DNA from: Microvirga aerilata
GTDB lineage: Bacteria; Pseudomonadota; Alphaproteobacteria; Rhizobiales; Beijerinckiaceae
NCBI RefSeq assembly: GCF_016743775.1
Contig: NZ_JAEQMY010000011.1
Span: 93,035 to 157,034, forward strand
Length of the DNA stretch: 64,000 bases
Direction of reading: 5' to 3'
This document shows positions 20,049 to 28,536 of the stretch, in pieces; position 1 is the first letter of the stretch, and every line of letters starts with the position of its first letter. A program made the translations under genes and the position numbers. The notes under the pieces are model-generated. The model had not been told where the DNA came from. It did no database searches and saw only the letters and a program-made list of their open reading frames with translations.

Positions 20049-21263
20049 ATGTCTAGCGTATATGCCACGAACGGCCTTGCGGCCCGTGAGCCAAAAGCAA
20101 CGAGCCGGTTTTTCCTGCGCCGGGCCGCAGCCGGCCTCATCGCCCTGGGCACCGGGGCCGCCTGGACGCTGCCGGCCGAGGCCCATGTGAAGTGGTTCGC
20201 CCCTTACATCGTCGACGCCGCTCCCCAGCCGATCTCGGCGACGCTGACGAACCAGTGGTTCTGGACCGGTATCGGCCTGGTGCTGGCCTTCTTCCTGGCG
20301 ACGCTCGCCGTCGAGCGCATGACCCTGGGCCGCGCCATCCAAGGGGGCCTCGACCGGATCAGCGCACCGCTCTGGAGCCGCTCGGACGACTTCATGCGCT
20401 CCTCCATCGCGGCCTTCTTCGTCGCCATCTTCGCGGTGGGCGGCATTTATCTCACCCCCGACCTTAAAACCGATTCCGAGCTGATCTCCTGGGCCCAGCT
20501 CCTGATCGCGGCTTGCGTGTTCTCGCGCCGGACCATGCCGGTGGCTGCAGCGGGCATCATCACCCTGTGGGTGGTGGCGCTGCGTGAATACGATCTGTTC
20601 CACCTGCTCGACTACCTGGCGCTCGGCGTGGGCGTCGCCGCCTATCTGGTAATGGCCTCCGCGAGCGACGAGAAATGGCGCGCCCGCCGGTTCCTGGCCC
20701 TGCGCTGGGGCATCGCGATCGCTCTCATGTGGTCGTCGCTTGAGAAGTTCGCCTATCCGAACTGGTTCTATCCGCTCGTCGAGGAGAAGCCCTTCCTGAC
20801 CTTCGGCATGCCCCGTGACGTGTTCATCCCCATGGCTGGCGTGTCTGAGTTCACCCTGGGCTTCGGCCTGCTCTGGACCCCGCTGGTGCGCCGCCTCTCG
20901 GCCGTGTCCCTGCTGGCGATCTTCTTCACCGCCGTGTACCCCTTCGGCCGCATCGACCTCGTGGGCCACGCCCTGATCATGGCAGCCCTCTTCCTGGTCG
21001 CCGCCGATCCCTGCCGTGAGGCCAAGGCCGTTGCCCTCAAGGTGCCGAATGCTCTGCCCCGCCTCGGCAGCCTGGCCTCGGTTCCTGCAGGCCTGGCGGT
21101 TGCCCTCGTGGTGCTGGTGAGCGGATACTGGGGCCTGCATGGGGTGTTCTACGGCGCCGCGTATGGAACGGACCAGCAGATCGAGCAGACCACCCATTCC
21201 CACAGCAAGGAATATCCGCACGGACCGCAGGCGAAGCCTGAAACCAGCCACAGCCATCACTAA
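20049..21263 (+). CDS. DoxX-like polytopic membrane protein with His-rich tail
   Basis: A 404-residue membrane protein. A signal-like segment (RRFFLRRAAAGLIALGTGAA type, ending in LPAEA) is followed directly by HVKWFAPYIVDA. About nine hydrophobic helices follow. The C-terminal half (LRWGIAIALMWSSLEKFAYP to LIMAALFLVAADPCREA) resembles DoxX. The last 22 residues hold eight histidines (HSHSKEYPHG, TSHSHH). Cleavage after AEA would leave an N-terminal His. Metal handling is inferred only. It lies 115 bp upstream of the truncated haemoglobin gene on the same strand. I chose ATG 20049; an earlier ATG at 19980 is in frame. Confidence 0.75.
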   Translation: MSSVYATNGLAAREPKATSRFFLRRAAAGLIALGTGAAWTLPAEAHVKWFAPYIVDAAPQPISATLTNQWFWTGIGLVLAFFLATLAVERMTLGRAIQGGLDRISAPLWSRSDDFMRSSIAAFFVAIFAVGGIYLTPDLKTDSELISWAQLLIAACVFSRRTMPVAAAGIITLWVVALREYDLFHLLDYLALGVGVAAYLVMASASDEKWRARRFLALRWGIAIALMWSSLEKFAYPNWFYPLVEEKPFLTFGMPRDVFIPMAGVSEFTLGFGLLWTPLVRRLSAVSLLAIFFTAVYPFGRIDLVGHALIMAALFLVAADPCREAKAVALKVPNALPRLGSLASVPAGLAVALVVLVSGYWGLHGVFYGAAYGTDQQIEQTTHSHSKEYPHGPQAKPETSHSHH

Positions 21264-21378
21264 GGCTGACGAGCCGGGCCGATGGAGAGATCGTCCCGGC
21301 TTGATCTTTCGCAAAGGTTGTCCGAACGGGATGGGGGCATGATGCTCCCGTCCTGTCGTCGTTGAAAGGAGATCCGCC

Positions 21379-21801
21379 TTGGCGCATTCAGCCGCAAGCC
21401 GCAGCATTCCGATCATAAGCCCGGCGGAAGGCGTGTCGGAGGAGTTGATCCGCGCGTTGGTGGAAGCCTTTTATGACCGGGTGATCCGCGATCCGGAGCT
21501 CGGGCCCATCTTCCACCAGGCGCTCTCAGGCCGCTGGAGCCACCATCTGGCTCTCATGGTTGATTTCTGGTCCTCGATCGCCCTGAGGACGGGCCGCTAC
21601 GGGGGCAAGCCGCAGGCTGCCCATTTCGGCCTCAACCTCACGCCGGAACTCTTTGGACGCTGGCTGGAGCTGTTCGAGGCGACCGCTCAGGAGGTCTGCG
21701 CGCCGGAGGCGGCCGCGTTCTTCGTGGACCGGGCGCGGCGCATTGCCGATAGCCTGCAGATCGGCCTCGGGATCGGACCGAAGGCCCTGCGGCTTCCTTG
21801 A
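21379..21801 (+). CDS. group III truncated haemoglobin
   Basis: A 140-residue 2-over-2 globin of the group III type. Diagnostic segments are LVEAFYDRVIRDPELGPIFH, HHLALMVDFWSSIALRTGRY and the helix F/G block GKPQAAHFGLNLTPELFGRW, where the His is the likely proximal haem ligand. The start is a TTG: GAAAGGAG at 21364-21371 lies 7 nt upstream, and no in-frame ATG is close. Group III globins bind O2 and NO; the role here is unknown. The preceding DoxX-like gene may be a partner. Confidence 0.9.
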   Translation: MAHSAASRSIPIISPAEGVSEELIRALVEAFYDRVIRDPELGPIFHQALSGRWSHHLALMVDFWSSIALRTGRYGGKPQAAHFGLNLTPELFGRWLELFEATAQEVCAPEAAAFFVDRARRIADSLQIGLGIGPKALRLP

Positions 21802-21808
21802 TGCCGCT

Positions 21809-21961
21809 TCAGCGCTCCCACCATTCGAGCTTGTCCCCGCTCGATTTGGGCAGCAGGGACGAAATGCCGATCATGACGAAGCCGCAGGCGACCAGCACGC
21901 CGACGAAGAATTCGGCGTTGCCAAAGCCCGGGGAGACGAGGTTCTCAAAAAAAGCCTGCAT
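21809..21961 (-). CDS. small single-pass membrane protein (50 aa)
   Basis: A short gene encoding MQAFFENLVSPGFGNAEF, then a membrane helix (FFVGVLVACGFVMIGISSLL) and a charged tail ending DKLEWWER. The Shine-Dalgarno sequence GGAGGA lies 8 nt before the ATG. The helix, charged ends and ribosome-binding site argue for a real gene. Its ATG and Shine-Dalgarno lie inside the stem-loop annotated at 21947-21986, so expression may be conditional. It is convergent with the haemoglobin gene and downstream of ychF. No family is recognised. Confidence 0.6.
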   Translation of the reverse strand: MQAFFENLVSPGFGNAEFFVGVLVACGFVMIGISSLLPKSSGDKLEWWER

Positions 21962-21986
21962 GGATTGCATCCTCCATGCAGGCTTT
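21947..21986 (-). terminator. intrinsic terminator hairpin downstream of ychF, overlapping a small gene's start
   Basis: On the minus strand, AAAGCCTGCATGGA pairs perfectly with TCCATGCAGGCTTT (14 bp, loop GGATGCAA) and TTTT follows. It lies 50 bp after the ychF stop. The loop and right arm contain the ribosome-binding site and ATG of the 50-residue membrane protein gene. Confidence 0.85.
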
Positions 21987-22035
21987 GTGGCAGAGCTGTC
22001 CTGAACGGGCGAAAAAGCCCGCGTTCAGGATTCCG

Positions 22036-23133
22036 TCAGGTATTGAACCGGAAGTGCATCACGTCCCCGTCCTGCACCGTGTATTCCTTGCCCTCGAGCC
22101 GCAGCTTGCCCGCGTCGCGCGCCCCGGCCTCGCCCTTCAGGGTGGTGTAGTCCGCATAGGCGATGGTCTCGGCGCGGATGAAGCCCTTCTCGAAATCCGT
22201 ATGGATCACGCCGGCGGCCCCAGGGGCCTTGGTGCCCTTGGTGATGGTCCAGGCGCGGGCTTCCTTAGGGCCGACGGTGAAGTAGGTGATCAGGCCCAAA
22301 AGCTCGTAGCCGGCGCGGATCACCCGGTTGAGGCCGGGCTCGGCAAGGCCGACCGCATCGAGATAGTCCTTCTGCTCGTCGGCGGCGAGAACCGCGATCT
22401 CGCTCTCGATCTTGGCCGAGACGACGACGGCCTTGGCGCCTTCTTCGCGCGCGCGCTCGAAGACGCGGCCCGAGAAGGCATTGCCCTGGTCGGCCGAGGC
22501 CTCTTCCACGTTGCACACGTAGAGAACGGGCTTGGAGGAGAGGAGGCCGAGCATCTGGAACAGGCGCTCCTCCTCGGGCTTGCGCTCCACGAGGCGGGCG
22601 GGCTTCCCTTCGCGCAGGAGGGGCAGGGCGCGGTTGACGAGGTCGAGGGTTTCCTTGGCCTCCTTGTCGTTGCCCTTGGCCTTCTTTTCCAAGGCCGTGA
22701 CGCGCTTTTCCAGGCTGTCCAGGTCGGCGAGCATCAGCTCGGTCTCGATGGTCTCGATGTCGGCCACCGGGTCGATCTTGCCCTCCACATGGGTGATGTC
22801 CGTGTCCTCGAAGCAGCGCACCACATGGGCGATGGCATCGACCTCGCGGATATTGGCCAGGAACTGGTTGCCCAGCCCTTCGCCCCGGGACGCGCCGCGC
22901 ACCAACCCGGCGATATCCACAAAGGTGAGGCGGGTGGGGATGATCTGCGCCGAGCCTGCGATGCCGGCGAGCTGGTCGAGCCGGTCGTCCGGCACCGCCA
23001 CGTCGCCCACATTGGGCTCGATGGTGCAGAACGGGTAGTTCGCGGCCTGCGCGGCCGCCGTCTGCGTCAATGCGTTGAAGAGGGTGGACTTGCCCACATT
23101 CGGCAGGCCGACGATGCCCATTTTGAAGCCCAT
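22036..23133 (-). CDS. ychF: redox-regulated ATPase YchF (Obg family)
   Basis: A 365-residue P-loop NTPase that prefers ATP and binds ribosomes. The G1 motif is GIVGLPNVGKSTLFNALTQ, NYPFCTIEPNVG is the switch I region, and TFVDIAGLVRGASRGEGLGN holds G3. LYVCNVEEASAD replaces the GTP-specific NKxD motif, as expected for YchF, and the C-terminal TGS-like domain ends TVQDGDVMHFRFNT. I chose ATG 23133 (MGFKMGIVGL). It is followed by a strong terminator; pth lies upstream on the same strand. Confidence 0.97.
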   Translation of the reverse strand: MGFKMGIVGLPNVGKSTLFNALTQTAAAQAANYPFCTIEPNVGDVAVPDDRLDQLAGIAGSAQIIPTRLTFVDIAGLVRGASRGEGLGNQFLANIREVDAIAHVVRCFEDTDITHVEGKIDPVADIETIETELMLADLDSLEKRVTALEKKAKGNDKEAKETLDLVNRALPLLREGKPARLVERKPEEERLFQMLGLLSSKPVLYVCNVEEASADQGNAFSGRVFERAREEGAKAVVVSAKIESEIAVLAADEQKDYLDAVGLAEPGLNRVIRAGYELLGLITYFTVGPKEARAWTITKGTKAPGAAGVIHTDFEKGFIRAETIAYADYTTLKGEAGARDAGKLRLEGKEYTVQDGDVMHFRFNT

Positions 23134-23234
23134 AGCCTCACTCCTTGCCATGGCCGGCGTCAGCCGGCCTTATTTCTCAATCGTGTCGCATCGTGCTTGG
23201 CGAGGACCCGGTCCCCACTCCTTCGCGCGATGCT

Positions 23235-23846
23235 CTAGGTGGCCTTTTCTCCGGGCCGTTTCACATCCGTCCAGCCTCTCGCCTCCATGGCGAGGTGGAC
23301 CTTGTTCTGGAAGCTGCCGTCCTCGGCCTTGGCCAGAAGGGCAGCGTGATCGGCGATGATCCGGCACAGGTCCTCGACCCATGCCTCCTCGGCTTTCCCG
23401 AAGTCGCCCAGCACATGGTTCTGCACCAGGGGCTTGTGACCCGGATGCCCGATCCCGAGCCGCACCCGGCGGTAATCGTTGCCGCAATGGGCCGAGATGG
23501 AGCGCAGGCCGTTATGGCCGGCATTGCCGCCGCCGACCTTCACCCGGAGCTTGGCGGGCGGCAGATCGAGCTCGTCGTAGAAAACCGTCACATCCTCAAG
23601 CGGAATCTTGAAGAAGTTCTGCGCCTCTCCAACGGCTTGCCCGGAGAGGTTCATGAAGGTCTGCGGCTTGATCAGCAAAACCTTCTCGCCGCCGATCACC
23701 GCATCCGCGGTCTCGGCCTGGAAGCGCTTGCGCCAGGGGCCCGCGTTGTGAACGCGCGCAATCTCGTCCACGGCCATGAAACCGATATTGTGGCGGTTTC
23801 GGGCGTAGCGGGCTCCGGGATTGCCGAGGCCGACGAAGAGGCGCAT
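23235..23846 (-). CDS. pth: peptidyl-tRNA hydrolase
   Basis: A 203-residue Pth that frees tRNA from stalled peptidyl-tRNA. Catalytic and tRNA-binding segments are visible: [20 protein letters not shown] (Asn and His), [30 protein letters not shown] and [20 protein letters not shown]. The gene lies between rplY and ychF on the minus strand, the usual rplY-pth-ychF order of alphaproteobacteria. Confidence 0.97.
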   Translation of the reverse strand: MRLFVGLGNPGARYARNRHNIGFMAVDEIARVHNAGPWRKRFQAETADAVIGGEKVLLIKPQTFMNLSGQAVGEAQNFFKIPLEDVTVFYDELDLPPAKLRVKVGGGNAGHNGLRSISAHCGNDYRRVRLGIGHPGHKPLVQNHVLGDFGKAEEAWVEDLCRIIADHAALLAKAEDGSFQNKVHLAMEARGWTDVKRPGEKAT

Positions 23847-23864
23847 CGCTTGGTCCTGCTCATA

Positions 23865-23895
23865 AGAAACGCTCCGGCCTTGCGGTCGGAGCGTT
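23865..23895 (-). terminator. terminator between rplY and pth
   Basis: On the minus strand AACGCTCCG pairs with CGGAGCGTT around an inner partly paired loop, followed by TCTTATG. The T-run is short, so partial read-through into pth is likely. Confidence 0.6.
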
Positions 23896-23934
23896 GAAGC
23901 CGATCAATGGGCTTTTAACGCCCGATCAAGGCAT

Positions 23935-24543
23935 TTAGGCTGCAGCGCCTTCCGTGGCGGCGCCCGTATCTTCCGTCATGCCCGACGGAGCAACGACCGT
24001 GACGAGGGTCACGTTCTCGGACGACGCGGCCTTGGCGCCGGTCGGCAGGGCAACATCGTTCAGGTGAACCGAGGAGCCGATGTCGAGATCGGCGACCGAA
24101 GCTTCGATGTAGTCCGGGATCGCGTCGGGGGACACGAGCAGTTCCACCGAGTGCTCGACGACTTGGACAGTGCCGCCGCGCTTCACGCCGGGGCTCTTTT
24201 CCTGGCCGACCACGTGCACCGGAACCACGACCTTGATCGACTGACCGGCGGAAACGCGCAGGAAGTCGATATGAACGGGGAAGTCCCGAACCGGATCGAG
24301 CTGGTAGTCGCGCGGAATGGCGCGGATCGACTGGCCTTCCACGTCGATCTCGAAGATCGTGGTGAGGAAGTGACCGGCGAAGATCAGCTGCTTGGTCTGG
24401 TTGAAGTCGAGGGCGATCGCCTGGGCCGGCTGGCCGGCTCCGTAGATGACGGCGGGAACTTGGCCTTGGCGACGAACGGCCCGGGCGGCCCCCTTGCCGG
24501 CCCGGTCGCGCGCCACGGCCTTGATTTGCTTTACTTCGCTCAT
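23935..24543 (-). CDS. rplY: 50S ribosomal protein L25 / general stress protein Ctc
   Basis: A 202-residue L25 of the long TL5/Ctc type. The N-terminal 5S rRNA-binding domain begins MSEVKQIKAVARDRAGKGAA and includes GQVPAVIYGAGQPAQAIAL. The C-terminal domain (PGVKRGGTVQVVEHSVELLV, DAIPDYIEASVADLDIGSSV) is the beta-barrel. The tail is Ala/Glu-rich. The start at 24543 is the normal MSEVK start; the open frame extends 22 residues further without homology. Confidence 0.95.
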   Translation of the reverse strand: MSEVKQIKAVARDRAGKGAARAVRRQGQVPAVIYGAGQPAQAIALDFNQTKQLIFAGHFLTTIFEIDVEGQSIRAIPRDYQLDPVRDFPVHIDFLRVSAGQSIKVVVPVHVVGQEKSPGVKRGGTVQVVEHSVELLVSPDAIPDYIEASVADLDIGSSVHLNDVALPTGAKAASSENVTLVTVVAPSGMTEDTGAATEGAAA

Positions 24544-24703
24544 GGTCGTGGTCCTATAGATTGGGTTGAAAAACCGATGGCCGCCAAGGTCCTGAAACCT
24601 TTGGGCGGCCATGAGGTCCGCGCCCGTGCCTCCAAGGGTGTCGAGCGGGCGCGAGGCGGCTTATAGCGGCAGATTGCCTGAAACGCAACAAGTTGGCAGG
24701 GGG

Positions 24704-25360
24704 TTAATCGGTTGCCCTGAAATTCCGGCCGAGATCCCTGCCGGCTTCCACATAATGGCGGAAGACGTAAAGCAGGGGCTGCCAGCGGCTGACATCGATG
24801 TAGTTGGTGTCCGCAAGCGTCACGTTCTCATGGGCATGCACACGCTTGACCTGCGTCTCGATGATCGCGAAGGAATGTTGGCAGCCGATCTCCCATTTTT
24901 CCCCGCCCGGCGCGTGGGCCGCGACGATGCGGGCCTCCAGTTGAAGCGGGCATTCGGCAATGCGCGGCGGCCGAACGAGGTCCGAGGGCAGGGGGGTGAA
25001 GCCTGCCGCCTCGAATTTGTCGGGTTCATGATAATAGCCGCTGGCTGCTTTGTATTCGGGAACCGGATTGCGACCGGTCGTCCGGGCAATGCGCTCCACC
25101 TGTTCCCACAGCTTGGCCGGAACGAGATTGATCACGCACTCGCCTTCGCGCACCATATTCTCGGTTCCCTGACCGCTGGTTCCCATCCCCAGAACGACCC
25201 GGTCATTCAAGGCCCAGGCAGAGGACATGGGCGAGATGTTGGGGGTGCCATCCGGGTTCAGCGTTGTAATGAGAGCGACCGGCGTTCCAAAATAGAGAAC
25301 CGGCGGCTCGATCACGCGATGCTGTGGGATATCAGCGTTACTGCCCTGTGAGGAGTGCAT
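24704..25360 (-). CDS. flavin reductase family protein (FMN-binding split barrel)
   Basis: A 218-residue protein of the flavin reductase/DIM6-NTAB family: YFGTPVALITTLNPDGTPNI, SPMSSAWALNDRVVLGMG and ECVINLVPAKLWEQVERIA. It probably binds FMN and reduces flavin or acts as an oxidoreductase on a small substrate. I chose ATG 25360 (MHSSQGSNAD). A perfect palindrome lies 10 bp upstream, and another ATG upstream of it is in frame but would overlap that site. It is a single gene between rplY and prs. Confidence 0.85.
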   Translation of the reverse strand: MHSSQGSNADIPQHRVIEPPVLYFGTPVALITTLNPDGTPNISPMSSAWALNDRVVLGMGTSGQGTENMVREGECVINLVPAKLWEQVERIARTTGRNPVPEYKAASGYYHEPDKFEAAGFTPLPSDLVRPPRIAECPLQLEARIVAAHAPGGEKWEIGCQHSFAIIETQVKRVHAHENVTLADTNYIDVSRWQPLLYVFRHYVEAGRDLGRNFRATD

Positions 25361-25370
25361 GTTCCGGTTC

Positions 25371-25391
25371 CATAGATATAACGTATCTATG
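25371..25391 (-). promoter_or_regulatory. putative operator palindrome before the flavin reductase gene
   Basis: CATAGATA-N5-TATCTATG, perfect 8-bp arms, 10 bp upstream of the start codon in a locally AT-rich stretch. The symmetry and position suggest a repressor site; the regulator is not next to it. Confidence 0.6.
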
Positions 25392-25521
25392 AACATAAAG
25401 AGAACATTTAAGCTTGTCCATAGCCGGTGCTTCGGTCGTGGTCGAAGTGTCGGGACCGACACCGTGTGCCGGTGGTGACGGCAATCGAGCTTTGGATGCG
25501 CTTCAGCGCCGAAATGACGGC

Positions 25522-26454
<933 letters not shown>

Positions 26455-26608
26455 GAAGACAACTTTGGCTCTGTGTGACCGACCGGGCCCGCTGCGCAAC
26501 GCCGTAGCCCATGCGCCTCCGGGCGCTAGGGTCTTAGCAGCGATGCGAAACCGTCACAATACACGTGAAGCCCCCGATGCGCCGGAATAATGGTTTATGG
26601 GCATGCAA

Positions 26609-27133
26609 TTATTGCATCGCAACAGGGTTCTTATCGTCCAGGGCTTCCGCCGTCTGAATGGCGGGTTCGGGCTCCTGTTTGGCTTCGGACTTGGACGCGC
26701 TCAGAAACGCGGCGATCTCGTCCATGCTGGCCTGAGCCAGCTTGGAAAGCGCCTCCTTGTCGAGGGTTGAGATGGAGGCTGCCGGAATGGGGCTTGCCCC
26801 TGCGAGGCGCTTGGCCCGGCGCTTCTGGGCATCGAACACGTCCCACACATAGGCGACCTTGGTTTCCCCATCCTCGTTCGAGGCCGACAAATAGCCGCGG
26901 ACCCGGTAGCGCGCCGTGCCGCTCGCGCCCACGAGATCGACCTTCCGGTCGGATGCGGCGGCTGCAAGCTCATCGGCCAGGGCGGTGCGGATGGGGGCCG
27001 GTGCACCGTCGATGCTCTCGAGAGCCACGGGAACGCCCTCCGGCGAGCCGCCGAAGGAGTTTTGGCAGGCTCCAAGAGCTGCCGTTACGATAAGGGCAGC
27101 CAGACGCCCCGCACCCTTCATCCCAGCCATCAT
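26609..27133 (-). CDS. putative lipoprotein, unknown function
   Basis: A 174-residue exported protein. The N-terminus MKGAGRLAALIVTAALGAC carries a lipobox (ALGAC), so the mature form probably begins at Cys 23. The mature part is soluble, with a beta-rich segment (ASGTARYRVRGYLSASNEDG, ETKVAYVWDVFDAQKRRAKR) and an acidic, disordered C-terminus. Three nearby ATGs (27133, 27130, 27121) are possible starts. I recognise no characterised family. Confidence 0.72.
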   Translation of the reverse strand: MMAGMKGAGRLAALIVTAALGACQNSFGGSPEGVPVALESIDGAPAPIRTALADELAAAASDRKVDLVGASGTARYRVRGYLSASNEDGETKVAYVWDVFDAQKRRAKRLAGASPIPAASISTLDKEALSKLAQASMDEIAAFLSASKSEAKQEPEPAIQTAEALDDKNPVAMQ

Positions 27134-27193
27134 GCCCCCCCGTTTTTGTTCTTGGTAACGAAGTTTTAAGCTTAACGGAGGGAGCCGTCTAGA

Positions 27194-28354
27194 TCAGCCG
27201 CGCTTGCGCAGCCTGAGGGCCAGAACATCGAGGCCGAGAGCCAGGAGGCCGGCCGCGAGGCCCCAGAAGGCCGAGCCGATGCCGAAGAGGGTCAGGCCGG
27301 AGGCCGTGACCGCCAGGGTGAGAACGGCCGGGAACCGTTTGGCTTCCTCGGACAGGGCGGAACCGAGCGCCCCCGCGAACGCGCCCATCAGGGCCAATCC
27401 GGCCACCGTTCTGATGAGTTCGGGCGGGAGCGCGGCGATGAGGCCGATGAGGGCCGCGCTGAAAGCGGCGAAGATCAGGTAGGTCAAGGCGTAGAACGGT
27501 CCGACCATCCAGCGCTTTGCCGGATCCGGATGCGTGTCCGGCCCGGTGCAGATCGCCGCCGAGATGGCGGCAAGGTTGCTCGTGTGGGCGCCGAAGAAGG
27601 CCGTCACCACGGAGGCGAGTCCCGTTGCGGCCAGGATCGGGCGGGACGGGGGCTGGTAGCCGGAAGCCTTGAGCACCGCCAGGCCCGGCAGGTTCTGGGA
27701 CGCCATGGTGACCAGAAAGAGCGGCAGGCCGAGTCCGATCAGCGCCGTGGGCTCCCAGGCCGGAGCGATGAAGGCAAGCGAGGACAGGGAGAGGCCTGCC
27801 GGCAGGGGCTGGGCAAGCCCGCCGCCGAAGGACAGGCCGAGGCCCACCAGCAGCACCGCCAGAACCGCCAAAGCCGGATTGAACAGCCGGATGAGCAGGA
27901 AGACGCCCACAAGGGGCAGGACGAGGGCAGGAGCCCCTTGGGCGCTCTCAAAAACTGCCATGACGAAGCGGATCAGCACGCCCGCCAGCATCGCCGCGGC
28001 GATGGAGGTGGGAATCCGCTCGATCAGCCGCCCGAAGGGCCTGATCAGGGCGGCCAGCATGATGAGGCAGCCCGCCAGAATGAAGGACCCGACCGCCGCA
28101 TGGATGGAGATGCCGCTGGAGGCTGCGATGAGGGCAGCGCCTGGTGTGGACCAGGCCGTGACCACGGGCATCCGGTAGCGGACGCTCAGGAAGCCACTCG
28201 TCGCCGCCATGGCGAGGCAAAGGGCCGCCACCCAGGAGGAGGTCTGCGCGGCACTCGCGCCCACGGCCTGTGCTGCTGCGATGATGATCGCAATCGTGCT
28301 GCCGAAGCCCACCAGGGCCGCCACGACGGCTGATGTGATAATCGACAGGCGCAT
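27194..28354 (-). CDS. benE: BenE-family benzoate/H+ symporter-like transporter
   Basis: A 386-residue polytopic transporter with 11-12 hydrophobic helices. It starts MRLSIITSAVVAALVGFGST and contains the family segments YRMPVVTAWSTPGAALIAAS, PTSIAAAMLAGVLIRF, PLFLVTMASQNLPGLAVL and GAHTSNLAAISAAICTGPD, which fit BenE (aromatic acid:proton symport). No benzoate-degradation genes are nearby, so the substrate is open. The gene is divergent from the second RTX gene across 182 bp. Confidence 0.9.
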   Translation of the reverse strand: MRLSIITSAVVAALVGFGSTIAIIIAAAQAVGASAAQTSSWVAALCLAMAATSGFLSVRYRMPVVTAWSTPGAALIAASSGISIHAAVGSFILAGCLIMLAALIRPFGRLIERIPTSIAAAMLAGVLIRFVMAVFESAQGAPALVLPLVGVFLLIRLFNPALAVLAVLLVGLGLSFGGGLAQPLPAGLSLSSLAFIAPAWEPTALIGLGLPLFLVTMASQNLPGLAVLKASGYQPPSRPILAATGLASVVTAFFGAHTSNLAAISAAICTGPDTHPDPAKRWMVGPFYALTYLIFAAFSAALIGLIAALPPELIRTVAGLALMGAFAGALGSALSEEAKRFPAVLTLAVTASGLTLFGIGSAFWGLAAGLLALGLDVLALRLRKRG

Positions 28355-28536
28355 GATCCGGCTCCGTTACCGTTTTCCGAGCTTGGCGGTTTACCGGCAG
28401 CATCACGTTTGCGCCATACATCGCAGGACAGGTTTTCTAAAAGCAAAGCTTGCAGATGCCGTTGTGGAATGATGTTGCAAAACAGATGTGATCGTATAAG
28501 CGCAATACCATAACATCAAAATCGGCGGCAACTATC

